In this document: piece by piece, positions 1 through 9,604 of the stretch
Layout: every line of letters begins with the position of its first letter
Position numbering within the stretch: the first letter of the stretch is position 1
From: Porogramme epimiltina
Taxonomy: Eukaryota; Basidiomycota; Agaricomycetes; Polyporales; Polyporaceae
NCBI GenBank assembly: GCA_900155495.1
Contig: FTLJ01000848.1
Coordinates: 1-31,485, forward strand
Length of the DNA stretch: 31,485 nucleotides
Reading direction: 5' to 3'
Translations under genes and position numbers: made by a program
Notes under the pieces: generated by a model
Told to the model about the DNA's origin: nothing
Seen by the model: the letters and a program-made list of their open reading frames with translations, nothing else
The model's database searches: none

Positions 1-55
1 GTCCAGGCGCGCGGAAGCCCGGGGCGGGGATCTGGGAGGGGGGGGGGGAGGGGGG
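1..55. repeat. G-rich low-complexity window edge
   Basis: The first 55 bases are G-rich with long G runs (about 38-47 and 50-55). No coding or structural role can be assigned. The opposite window edge has the same character, which may point to contig ends set by homopolymers. Confidence 0.7.
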
Positions 56-1600
56 ACATTGGGAGGGCGGAACTGCGCGTCGGAGCCCGGGGGAAGCCTC
101 CTCGCACACGGCCAGCGTGCCACCGCGCGTGTGGCTTCTTCCCCCACCCCCTGCGCGTGCACGCGAGCTGATGATCTGCGTCATCGGAGGGGCGGTGGGC
201 GGGGACCGGTGCCACGAGGGGCGCAGGGATGCGGAGGGTGGGACGCGCGTGCGTCCTTTTTTTTGCCTCTCAGCTGGGCTCGCGCGGCTCACCCTAGGGG
301 CGCTGCGGGTAAGTAGCTTCAGGAGGCCAGATAGATTGAGAGAGCCTGGGGAAGCTCGGGGGCGGATAGGAGGCCGGAAGGTGATCTCGGTGTAGAGCCG
401 CGGGCGGGCACCTCGGTCAGTCTTCGCGTGACGGGCAGACTCCTAATGCTCACCGCAGCGCGCGCGCACGTTCACGTTCCACACGCGGGGACCCATAGGC
501 CATCCGTAGGTCGTGATGAGCGGCGCAATGCGCACATGGTACGAGCGATCGCGACTCGCGCGTCACGATCCGCGGCGAGACGGAGGGGGGCAGTACGCGA
601 GTGGGGGGCTTACGGCAGAGTGGGTGCACTAGAAGCGTCCGGCTCTGCTCTACTCGGAGAGGGGAGGTCCTCTGTCGGCTTGCGCGAGTTGCATTTCGGA
701 GGAGAGTAACATAGGCTATATGTCGAGTAGATGGGTTGGACAGTGGGGCGATCAAGCCCCCGGCAGTCGGCTGGCCGACCTAGGGGGGCTACGATAGAAA
801 GGGTAGAATGTTCGTAGTCAGCCAGGAGCCCAAGCGAGTTGGTGATCCGGCGCCCAGGAACGCTCTAATTGGGACCTATGTGCCCTCGTCTAACAAGAGC
901 TTCTGCCGCGCGCGCTACACTGGCGACGTATCGCGGGCTGACATCGACAAGCGGCTGGTGGCGGCGTTGAGTAGGCACGCGGAGCGTGAATGCAGGTTGG
1001 ACATAGAGTGTGGCTACTTGACGTGACAGTTCGAGCGTGCCAGTACTAACCATACTCGGGCGCGAAAGCACGCAACAGAGGTGGCCGGTGGCCATCCGGC
1101 CGCGCTGCGCGCTCCCGCTTCATCGTCTGCGGCCTGGACCCGGTGGCACTATACGCTTCGGAGGCATAGCAGCGGCCTGGTCGCGGCGGCATTCGGCCGG
1201 GTGCTTGCACGATGATGCATTGATGAGCCGGCTTGTGAGTCGGTGTCTAGAATTATGCGCGTGTGGTGGTGGATAAAGCCCGAGCTCAGAAGTTAGCACG
1301 ATCTGATATGACTAGCCTTGGTTGGCCATGTCAGTCCTACGACCGCAATTGACGGGATACTGGACGTAAATCTTTGAATGGTCCGTATGTCGACATACAT
1401 GAGCTATTCCAGGGGAGGTATGTACCATGACGACACTGGGCCAGGAGTGATGAGGGCGGTGCTCTGTAGAACAGCCCTGCTTGCATAGGCGCCACCTTTC
1501 GCGGCTCGGGTCGAACATACTGTACATGTCAGTAAATTGTTCTCAGAGACTAGCATAAAGGGGCTCACCCGGAACGAATGGGAAGCGAGTGAAGCCGAGT
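56..1600. other. GC-rich stretch with no supportable gene
   Basis: All open frames here are short (under about 105 codons), overlap on both strands and show no recognisable domain. No tRNA-like fold, long repeat or transposon terminus was seen. It could be the promoter or untranslated region of a gene to the left, or intergenic DNA. No homology to the upstream block of the second terpene synthase is evident before about 1600. Confidence 0.5.
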
Positions 1601-2985
1601 TAGCGATCGGACATCGGCGTACTCCCGAAAGACCGGGGTGGCCGATATCCGAAGGTGCTTGCTATAGCCGTGGCTGCTGTATGGTACAACAACCCCTGTA
1701 CGAGAAGGAGATGTGATTCCGGAAGACTGCAATGCTATACACCAGCTGCGCATAGTCCCATCGCCGCGGGACATGCTGATGTGCGTTACGACATGCGCGT
1801 GACGTCGGTATTGAGTGAATAACAAAGCGCTCGCACATCGAACTCGATGTGGAGAAAAGGCCCCAGGGAGAGAAGGGTGACGCAAAAATATCGTGCCCGG
1901 TGGAGCAGCTTGTCATGTTGGTCAACGTAAGGCGATGTTGTAGTAGACTAGTTCATGCATGGCATCTGGCTTTGGGCGCACGATCCGGCATGTTCATAAT
2001 GTGGTCCTTTCTAGGCGGGTGCCTCGGCGTTTCATATGTTAAGAGTCAGTTGAAACTTGTATGCTACAAAAATGATCCTCAAAGGGGGTTGCTCGCGGGG
2101 AGATGTTACGGCTGTCCGGACACACCGGTGTATTATCAAAAAGTCTGAATTGCACGACCCTGGCCTGAGTGCATCCAAAATTGTGGGGTCCATGCGCCTG
2201 CATGCAAGAGGTTTGAGCGGAGATGCCGTACGCACTATGGTCGCATGAGAGCGCGTGACGGCAGCCTGAGGACGCATAAAGTGAGTGCTGGTTCCCGCGG
2301 GTAGACAAGGCGATCGTTTCTGGGAAGGAGTTCTAGTACCGAGGAAGAAGAGGAAGATGGGAGCAGTGGTCGAAGAAGTGGAAGGGCATCTAAGACTCCT
2401 ACCATATCGGGGAGAAGAGAAAGAAGCGACGGTGATGTAAGCGAGGGGGCTGATGGGAGACGCGGGCCAGATGGCAGAGGTTGGAGCTCGCCGTGTGCGT
2501 GGCCGTCTGCTTCCGTAACGGGCGACAAGGGACAAGCGCGCCCGGACGCCCCTAGGTCAACCAGTCATCTGAAGCACATCGCGGGCGTCGGACTCCGAGT
2601 CGTCTCCTGCCTGCTGACCTCGTGGGGAGGCTGTCGCACCGCGACGTTCCGGCTGCGGCCGTCAAAGCTATGTCCATCTTGGCCTAGCGGACGCTGGCAG
2701 TCGCCACCGCGCTTGGTGCTTGCCTCCATACCTGCCAGATCCACCACCACATCTGCACGGCCATGGACATCATGGGCGTCCGAAGCCTTCCCGGCTTCGT
2801 GCCTTCCTCTCCTCTGGGCATCTCACGCCCCCTCGGCTCCTACTTTCTTTTCTCCGTTGAAACCCGGCGAACCCTTATCCAACTGATTGTCCCTCCAGCG
2901 GCTTTTTATTCCCTAGCCCATATGCTCTTTCCCCTTAAAATGCCCTCGACGGTGTTCGGGTTCTTCCCCATCCCGCCCGCCCATC
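1600..2985 (+). other. 5' flank of terpene synthase copy 1 (duplicated block plus extra DNA)
   Basis: This upstream block is a diverged copy of 5640-6529. Matching landmarks include GGCCGATATC (about 1640 versus 5719), a stretch near 1880-1995 versus 5945-6130, and the block around 2763-2985 versus 6317-6529. Between about 2010 and 2680 this copy carries roughly 550-600 bp more than the other. The extra DNA includes a + strand stretch (about 2304-2886) open for roughly 190 codons, rich in Ser, Glu and Arg but without a usable start or recognised domain. It looks like an insertion in copy 1 or a deletion in copy 2. Confidence 0.5.
2931..2960 (+). promoter_or_regulatory. Conserved AT-containing block upstream of terpene synthase copy 1
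   Basis: A CCCCTTAAAATGCCCTCGAC-type block is almost identical to 6477-6509 upstream of copy 2 and lies about 30-55 nt before the aligned start codon. Retention in both copies and the TTAAAA core make it a candidate TATA-like or 5'UTR element. This is inference from conservation only. The ATG inside the block is not in frame with the enzyme. Confidence 0.35.
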
Positions 2986-4448
2986 ATGTCTTCCCTCGCA
3001 CTATTTCCCCTCGCCGCGCTATGGGAATGTCTGTGCACTCACACGGCTCTTCAATATCTTCTCTTCCCAATGTCGGTGTACTGCTACCGCCCACAATCCC
3101 TCTTGCTCACTGCCTAGCCTTATAGAGATCCCTCTTATGCCTTGAAAGACAGCACATTAATATACGCGCTCGACAGTCAAGAAGATCATGTACGTCTCAA
3201 TATCTTGATTTTATTTGTTGCGAATACTCACCAGAACATCGTAGAAGGATGTGTTCCATGACATCAAGATTGTCATCCGTGGCTTCCTCAATGGTCTCAA
3301 CTGGGAGTCGCCACGCACTCCCCAGAATCAGGATCTCAGGCAACGGCTCGCCGCCGAGATTACATCTTGGGACATCGACGTCAGCGATACTTTCACCGCC
3401 AAGATGCTCCACAACAGTTGCAACATGGCAGAGTGTTGCTACAACCACGCGAGCATCGAACTTCAATATTTCGTCGCCCTATACACGGCGTTCACCTTCT
3501 ACGCCGACGACCATTCTGCAACCAATCCCGAACCCATCGGCCAATTTGCGCAACGGTTCGCCATGGGGGCGCCCCAACTGGATCCGGTGCTCGACCGGTT
3601 CGCAGCGCACATCAAGCAGGCTTACGACCTATGGCCCCGCATTGGCGCGAACGCCGTCATCAGCGGCACTCTTGACTCCATGACGGCCATGTACACAGAA
3701 TGTATGACGAAGGACATGCACGCTATCCCGTCCGCCACGCGGTACCCATACTACCTGCGCACGCGCTCGGGCGTAGGCCCCCCTTACTCCCACTTCATCT
3801 TCCCCACATGCTGGAGGGCAAGCGTAAACTCGTATCTGCAGCTCATCCCGTGAGTCGTCGAGGGCGCTGTTGATATGGCGAACGCGGCGCTGATCACGGA
3901 CGGGGGATTGTTGCGTCCGCGCCGCACGCTGTTGTAGTGAGCTCGATTACTTCATCAACTGCACAAAGTGAGCGTTCTCGGCCTCTTTCTAACGCCCGGC
4001 ACTAATATATCCTCATTCGTTCCTAGCGACATGTAGGTGGTTGTAGGCGCGGTGATAAGGCGAGGCGCGCTGGGCTCACGATACGTTCGCCTCCACAGCT
4101 TGTCGTTCTACAAGGAGTCCCTCGCGGGGGAGACCGACAACTACATCCACCTGCGGGCGTCCGCGGAGGGCGCGTCGCCGACGGACGTTCTCCGGAAGTT
4201 GGCGGCAGAAGTCACGGACACGGTGCGCCGTATTGACGCCATTACGTCGGTGGATCCAGAGCTCGCCGCGCTGTGGAAGGGGTTCTTCCAGGCAAGTGCT
4301 TCCTGCCGCGTGGCGGCGTTTCTAGCCCCCCTCGTTCGTGTTTGAGGATTTTCTTCTGACGCCGCTGGGTTCAATCATCTAGGGTTACATTGAATTTCAT
4401 GTGAAGACGGGCCGCTACCGCCTTGCTGAGCTCGGGTTTTATGCGTAA
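2986..4448 (+). CDS. TRI5-family (trichodiene synthase-like) sesquiterpene synthase, copy 1
   Basis: Class I terpene cyclase of the TRI5 family, predicted to ionise farnesyl diphosphate and cyclise it in the cytosol; the product is unknown. Proposed exons: 2986-3075, 3118-3189, 3245-3849, 3938-3967, 4027-4032, 4099-4291, 4383-4448 (about 353 aa; 325 aa if translation starts at 3070). Seen: Asp-rich metal motif (ADDHSATN), NSE/DTE motif NDILSFYKE assembled across three introns, and a C-terminal GRYRLAEL stretch matching the diphosphate-sensing Arg-Tyr region. The family is usually about 320-390 aa. Intron 4292-4382 is GC-AG. The 5' end is uncertain: an in-frame TAG at 3115-3117 must be removed by a 42-nt intron (3076-3117, with CTCAC branch-like site). 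Over the main exon it is about 84% identical to copy 2 (32 differences in 202 residues by eye). No P450 or other tailoring enzyme is adjacent. Confidence 0.85.
4027..4032 (+). other. 6-nt micro-exon (copy 1)
   Basis: CGACAT lies between a CTAG acceptor and a GTAGGT donor. It finishes the Asn codon of exon 3952-3967's end, supplies the Asp codon and starts the Ile codon of the NDILSFYKE metal-binding motif. Skipping it keeps frame but deletes two residues of the motif. The same six bases and flanking splice signals recur at 7440-7445. Confidence 0.75.
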
Positions 4449-5639
4449 TGCATGACCCACCTGCTCATATCAGACGCACACACTAATCCGCCCTTTCCTT
4501 TACTGCTGGGCTCGGTTCCCTGGGCCCATTCGGAGATTCTGTTGTCTCTTACACTACTAGTTGTTGTATAACAATCTCGTGTACGTTATTCTGTACTTAT
4601 ATGCCCCTTAATGGCTTTCATAGTGGGAGCTCCGGTCAAATCCTCTTCAATCCAAGTTACAACCTAGATATCCCAGGCCTTCCGCGCTTCCTTCCGCGCT
4701 TGATGGCTATTACGCGTCCTACTACCAGCGCCAGACTCACCACGCGGTGCGGCCTGGTCAACAAGCCCCGGCTGCTGACTGAGTAGCAGCTCCCGTCGCT
4801 CGGATGGCTGCTTACAAGAAGCCTGCAGTACCTCTTTCCGAATGGATCGTCGGCTTTGTCTGGAAGGTCTGAACGACTGGGATGAGTTTGCCGCCTGATT
4901 ATGCTCAACCTGCGCAAGTCCGTCTCTATCTATCTTCGAGCTCCTTGTCCACTAAGCGTCCTGTAGGACATTCGTCAGGCAATACCCTCCCGGGCCCGAC
5001 GTCGAGCTTCAAGGGACTGCACAGGGCGTCTATTCTGTGTCTGTTTGTGGCTGTCGGCGCCTGTTCACGTCAATTTCCTTTTGCCCCCACCACCTCAAGG
5101 TGCTGACGCACAGATCTATGCCGCTCTCCACGCTGCTCTAGCCCTCAGCCATCCTTTCACCCGCCTTTTTCGGGTCTGTGTGTCTGTGCCTAGAGCACGC
5201 GAGGGTTTTCGTGCCGAGCTGCTCGGCGAGCCCCATCTCGAGACCGATAGAAAGCTTGAGACTATCTTCGGAGGCGTATGCGCCGTCCCGGCTGGTCCCG
5301 GCTGGGCTGTATGCTGGCCAATAATTGGTCGGACAATCACACATCTAACAGGACTTGGTGGGCTTCGTCTCCGTCATATATTTATCATAATCCATCTAAT
5401 TCGGGGCTCAGGCACACGATAATCCCAAACGTGCCCGATACTCATCCGTTCACCGAACATGCTGGAGGCTTCGGCATTGGACATCTTCAAGTACGACCTG
5501 TCGAACTCTACGAACATGTGGTCCACGACGTGGGCGTCAGATATTCCCCTCGCTGATGTTCCCGTAGCATATTGGTCGGTCTTCGACGAACCCTCGCCTC
5601 ATGACTCATCGTGCGTCCGGCCATCGAGACAGTTGTCAA
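4449..5639. other. Spacer between the terpene synthase copies
   Basis: About 1.2 kb with only short competing frames. The longest, 5045-5422 and 5459-5731 on the + strand, show no recognised domain, no consistent splice structure and no clear match to the flank of copy 1. It holds the 3' end of copy 1. Nothing else can be supported. Confidence 0.45.
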
Positions 5640-5834
5640 CGCGAAGCCGGCCGAGCGATGACCAGGTGTACGTGGCTCTTTCCGAGCAATTGGACTTCGG
5701 CGTATCACAGACCGGGATGGCCGATATCTGAAGACGCACTACTGCACACCACAGTCCCGGGTGCTGTGTAGTAAGTACCACAACCCACCGGCTGCGCATT
5801 GTTTTATCGCCGCTGGATACGCCGATACGCTTTA

Positions 5835-5879
5835 TGACATACGCATAACCTCGATACTACCGAGGTTGTGCGTATGTCA
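5835..5879. repeat. 19-bp inverted repeat with 7-nt loop
   Basis: The left arm 5835-5853 (TGACATACGCATAACCTCG) pairs with 5861-5879 with a single T/C difference, which would be a G-U pair in RNA; the loop is 5854-5860. The aligned part of copy 1 (about 1790-1815) has only one arm, so the palindrome seems to have formed by a local inverted duplication after the gene duplication. Function unknown. Confidence 0.85.
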
Positions 5880-6476
5880 ACAGTATTGAGTCAACTACGC
5901 GGTGCGGCGCGCACTGAACCCGAAGTGGTCGTAGGCCGGGAAGAGTGACGCAAAAAATGATGTCCTGTGAAGGATCTTGTCATGCGTAAGGCAGTGTCAT
6001 AGTTAGCTAGGTCAATCATGGCACTTTGACATGGTTTTGATCAGAGCCACTGGCTAAGAGAATGGCTTGACGAATTCTGAATCGGGCTGCCCGGTCACGT
6101 TAGCGTATGGCATCATGCGACTGGCGCACGATCCTTCATACTCCTACTGGCACGATAGGGACGACACGGTGCTTTATAGGCAAGTGCTTCGACAATGCCC
6201 CCTTGCTGACCTTGCAGGGGACCTATCTCGACCAGTTGCTCAGCCGAGAACGTCATAGCTATGTACGCATTGGCTAAGCGGACACTGATTTCTATGCTTG
6301 CCAGAACGACCACATCCCATGGGCGTCCGGTGCCTTCCTAGCTTTGTGCCTTCCTCTCGCCTGGACATCTCATCACGCCCACCCGGCTCCTATATCCTTT
6401 GCTCCACTGAAACCCGAAGAGCCCATATCCACCAGACTATCTCATTCAGCGCCTTTCTTCATTAACCATAAACGCT

Positions 6477-6509
6477 CCCCTTTAAAATGCCCTCGACAGT
6501 GCTCGGATT
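6477..6509 (+). promoter_or_regulatory. Conserved AT-containing block upstream of terpene synthase copy 2
   Basis: Counterpart of 2931-2960, with a CCCCTTTAAAATGCCCTCGA core about 20-50 nt before the start codon at 6530. Candidate core-promoter or 5'UTR element, by conservation only. Confidence 0.35.
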
Positions 6510-6529
6510 CCTCACCACCCCTCCTGCTC

Positions 6530-7857
6530 ATGATGCCTGCCTCTTTCGAGTACCCCTCTCATGCGTCGAAAGACAGCGACTTAACGTACACGCTCGACAG
6601 TAAAGATCATGTACGTCTATCCATCTTGATGGTTTTTGTTCTAAATACTTATCGCAACCTCACAGGAGGATGTGTTCCATGACATCAAGATCGTCATCCG
6701 TGATTTCCTTAACGGCCTCAACTGGCAGTCACCACGCACTCCTCAGAACCAAGATCTCAGACAACGGCTTGCCGCCGAGATCGAGTCTTGGGACATCGAC
6801 GTCAGCGACAGTTTCACGGCGAAGATGCTCTACAACAGCTGCAACATAGCAGAGTGCTGCTACAGCCATGCAAACACCGAGCTTCAGTACTTTGTCGCTC
6901 TCTACACGGCATTCACCTTCTATTCCGACGATCATTGTGCCACCAACCCCGAGCCCATCGGCCAGTTCGCGCAACGGTTCACCATGGGGGAGCCGCAACT
7001 GGATCCGGTCCTTGACCGGTTTGTCGCGCACATCAAGAAGGCTTACGATCTGTGGCCCCTCATCGGCGCGAACGCCATTATCAGTGGCACCCTCGACTCT
7101 ATGACGGCTGCATACACCGAATACACGACCAAGGGGATGGACACCATCCCGTCCGCGACGCGGTACCCGTACTACCTGCGCATGCACGCGGGTGTCGGGG
7201 CCGTGTACTCCTATTTCATCTTCCCCGCATGCTGGCGGACGAGCGTGAATTCATATCTACAGCTCATCCCGTGAGTATTCGAGGATGCTGTTGACATGAC
7301 GATTACGGCGCTGATCACGCATGAATTATTTGCGTCTGCGCGCTGCTATAGTGAGCTCGGTTTCTTCATGGATGGCACTAAGTGAGTGTTGTTGGCTCAT
7401 CCCTGATTCCTGGCGCTAATATATCCTTATCCGCCCCAGCGACATGTAGGTGGTTGTAGATACGGAAATAAGACGCGACGCGCCAGACTGACCACGCATT
7501 GGCCCCCACAGCTTGTCGTTCTACAAGGAGTCCCTCGATGGAGAGACCAACAACTACATCAACCTCCGGGCGTGTGCGGAGTGCACGTCACCCACTGACG
7601 TTCTCCGACAACTGGCGGTAGAAGTCACGGACATGTTGCGCCGTGTTGATGCCATTACGTCGGTGGATCCAGAGCTCTGGGCGCTGTGGAAGAGGGTCCT
7701 GGAGGCAAGTATTCCCTGCCTCATAGCGGTGTTTCTATCTCCTCGGTCGCTTTTGAGGATTTTTCTGACACTGCGCGACTCAATCTTCTAGGGTTACATT
7801 GAATTTCATGTGAAGACGGGCCGCTATCGCCTGGCCGAGCTCGGGTTTTATGCGTAA
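6530..7857 (+). CDS. TRI5-family (trichodiene synthase-like) sesquiterpene synthase, copy 2
   Basis: Same family and predicted reaction as copy 1. Exons: 6530-6610, 6666-7270, 7352-7381, 7440-7445, 7512-7704, 7792-7857, giving 326 aa with an uninterrupted leader. Seen: Asp-rich motif SDDHCATN, NSE/DTE motif NDILSFYKE (Asp from the 6-nt exon), and the C-terminal GRYRLAEL region identical to copy 1. Intron positions, phases and several lengths (55 and 66 nt) match copy 1, and intron 7705-7791 is also GC-AG. The start is ATG 6530, with a second in-frame ATG directly after it; an upstream in-frame ATG at 6344 is possible but not supported by copy 1. Differences cluster just after the metal motif and in the helix before the NSE motif, so product specificity could have diverged. 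Both copies look functional. Confidence 0.87.
7440..7445 (+). other. 6-nt micro-exon (copy 2)
   Basis: CGACAT between a CCCCAG acceptor and GTAGGT donor, identical to 4027-4032 and followed by an intron of the same length (66 nt). It supplies the Asp of the NDILSFYKE motif. Confidence 0.75.
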
Positions 7858-8654
7858 TGCATAACGCTCTTGCATCTTGAACGGTTGAACCATTGTGAAG
7901 TTAGAACGTCTTTTCATCGAATGCACTTTTTTTTGCTCTGCTACAAGCCCATCTTGGCATCCTCTTATCTCTTACACTCCCTTCAGATGTCTGATCATGT
8001 ATGATGTTGACTACTCGCTTTCCGTATGCATTATGGAAACTCATGTATCAATTAATGCCTTCGTATTTTGGCAGGTACATAACACAATCCAAGACCCTGA
8101 TGGTTAACTGCCCCCCCTGTCACACTCAATACATGAGAGCCACCGCGGGAGGGTCTTGTATGTCCCCGGGATCGAGATACGGCCGCGCGTGCCTCCTCAC
8201 CTCCGGGGTCAGGCAAGCAAGCGCTTCTTCGAATTCCACGCCACGTTGGCACTTGATTCGGACGATGCACGACACGGGCGCCTGGATGGCGCAGCGCGCG
8301 CTGTTTGCAATTGTTTGGCGCCCTCCTCGAAGCTCAAATAGGCGCCAACCGAGCACGAAGTTTTCCTCTCGTCTCACTTCCGACTCTCCGCGGCTAGAGC
8401 CCGACGACAGCGCGTCGACGCGCTGCACCATGTCAGCAGGCCCTTCGCAGCGTTGTCATCGTGGCGCGTCCGAAGGTTCCCCATCTCTCGAAGCTCGCGA
8501 TGCCACGCTTGGTGCGGGGCACAGGTATGTTCTCTGTGTCTGAGGCTGACGTGCAAGCATGTGCTCGTGTTCGTATGCGGCGCGGATGCGCACGCTGCGG
8601 GATCCTTTGGTTCTGGTGGAAACAGGTGAGTGTCCGCTTCGGTTTCGCCCCCTT

Positions 8655-8735
8655 CGATGATGTTATCTATATTCCCAAACATACGAACGCCCCGTGCGTT
8701 GTGAAATGACAATACTCTACAACGGTATCTGAGCT
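8655..8735 (+). repeat. Local direct repeat, unit 1
   Basis: Matches 9036-9122: both begin ATGATG followed by TCTATATTC and end with an identical 18-mer, CTCTACAACGGTATCTGA (8715-8732 and 9102-9119). A GGTGAGT-like motif precedes both, so the repeat may be a duplicated exon-intron unit about 390 bp long. Confidence 0.6.
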
Positions 8736-9035
8736 CCCACCGTTTTCCAGCCTTTTTTCTAGTCGTTCCCCATGTGTCCGACGTTTGTGCTAACGAACAC
8801 TTCCCCCATAGGTATCGAACCATTCAGGGTGATGTTCGCCCGTATGCAGGGTCCGCGGCGCACCATGGGGCACGCTCGCGTTATGCGTGTCGCGTGGTGG
8901 CTAGGGTTTATCTTTCCGCGCGTTCCGTTTGGGAAGATGCAACGACTGGTGAGTCCTCGCTCCTCCACACGGCACACTGCCTGCCTGCCCCGCAACCGCC
9001 CACCTGTCCCCGCCATCCACCCCGTCCCCGCGCAT

Positions 9036-9122
9036 GATGACAATCTATATTCACACTGTATGAACGCCGGCGCTGCGGCGTCGGCGCATTGAGTAAAATT
9101 TCTCTACAACGGTATCTGACGC
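9036..9122 (+). repeat. Local direct repeat, unit 2
   Basis: Second copy of 8655-8735, diverged except for short anchors and the shared 18-mer at 9102-9119. No function assigned. Confidence 0.6.
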
Positions 9123-9604
9123 TTCTTCCGTGCTACGCCGCTGTTCTCGCCCCTTCCCCGCAGCTCCAACCGTAAACTGACAGAACGTTTCTTCAGGCTC
9201 GTGGCATCGTCACCTGGTATACCGACATCGGTGGGATGGGGTATCTATTTAGAGTACAGCGTCCCTCATGTACGGTAGCAGAGGCCTCAGCGGGTATAAA
9301 CCGTAATAGCACTACGAGCTTCATACACAACCCCAGACTGTCTCGGGACCATTGCACAGGCGCACGCGAGTCAACATATCACGAATCCAATGCACAACAG
9401 AGCAAGTTACACAGCGATGCAGACATACAACTCGATCGTACAGCACCACCTCCGCCTCCTCCCCATAATGTACGGCAGACAGACGTCCGCTCCGCGCCGG
9501 GCCAAGAAATACCACCGTCACAGCAGCTGCGCGTCGTCCCCAGCGGGCGGGTCCAATCCAGACAAGCCCGCGACAAACACGGCCGCACACACACGCACCT
9601 CACC

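Larger units (their letters stand above)
5640..6529 (+). other. 5' flank of terpene synthase copy 2 (duplicated block)
   Basis: Diverged copy of 1600-2985, collinear with it but lacking the extra DNA at about 2010-2680. It contains a near-perfect hairpin at 5835-5879 that copy 1 does not have. The last 210 bp (about 6317-6529) align well with the copy 1 leader, so promoter and 5'UTR were part of the duplicated unit. Confidence 0.5.
7858..9604. other. Intergenic stretch without a supportable gene
   Basis: This 1.75 kb holds the 3' end of terpene synthase copy 2 and the 3' side of the minus-strand AVO2-like gene. Open frames of up to 180 codons (for example 8001-8543 +, 8374-8823 -) conflict with one another and show no domain. 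Splice-like GGTGAGT signals at about 8627 and 8948 and a duplicated motif (8655-8735 and 9036-9122) suggest a decayed or unrecognised small gene, but no model could be closed. Confidence 0.4.

Noticed and set aside
3197..3466. Minus-strand frames over the terpene synthase exons
   Set aside because: Shadows of the plus-strand exon, with no homology; the same shadow recurs at 6729-7187 because the exon is duplicated.
4449..6529. A tailoring enzyme (for example a P450) between the terpene synthases
   Set aside because: No heme-binding or other catalytic motif was found in any frame, and open frames are short and conflicting.
8795..8830. tRNA T-arm-like GGTTCGATACC on the minus strand
   Set aside because: No matching acceptor stem, anticodon arm or D-arm at the right spacing.
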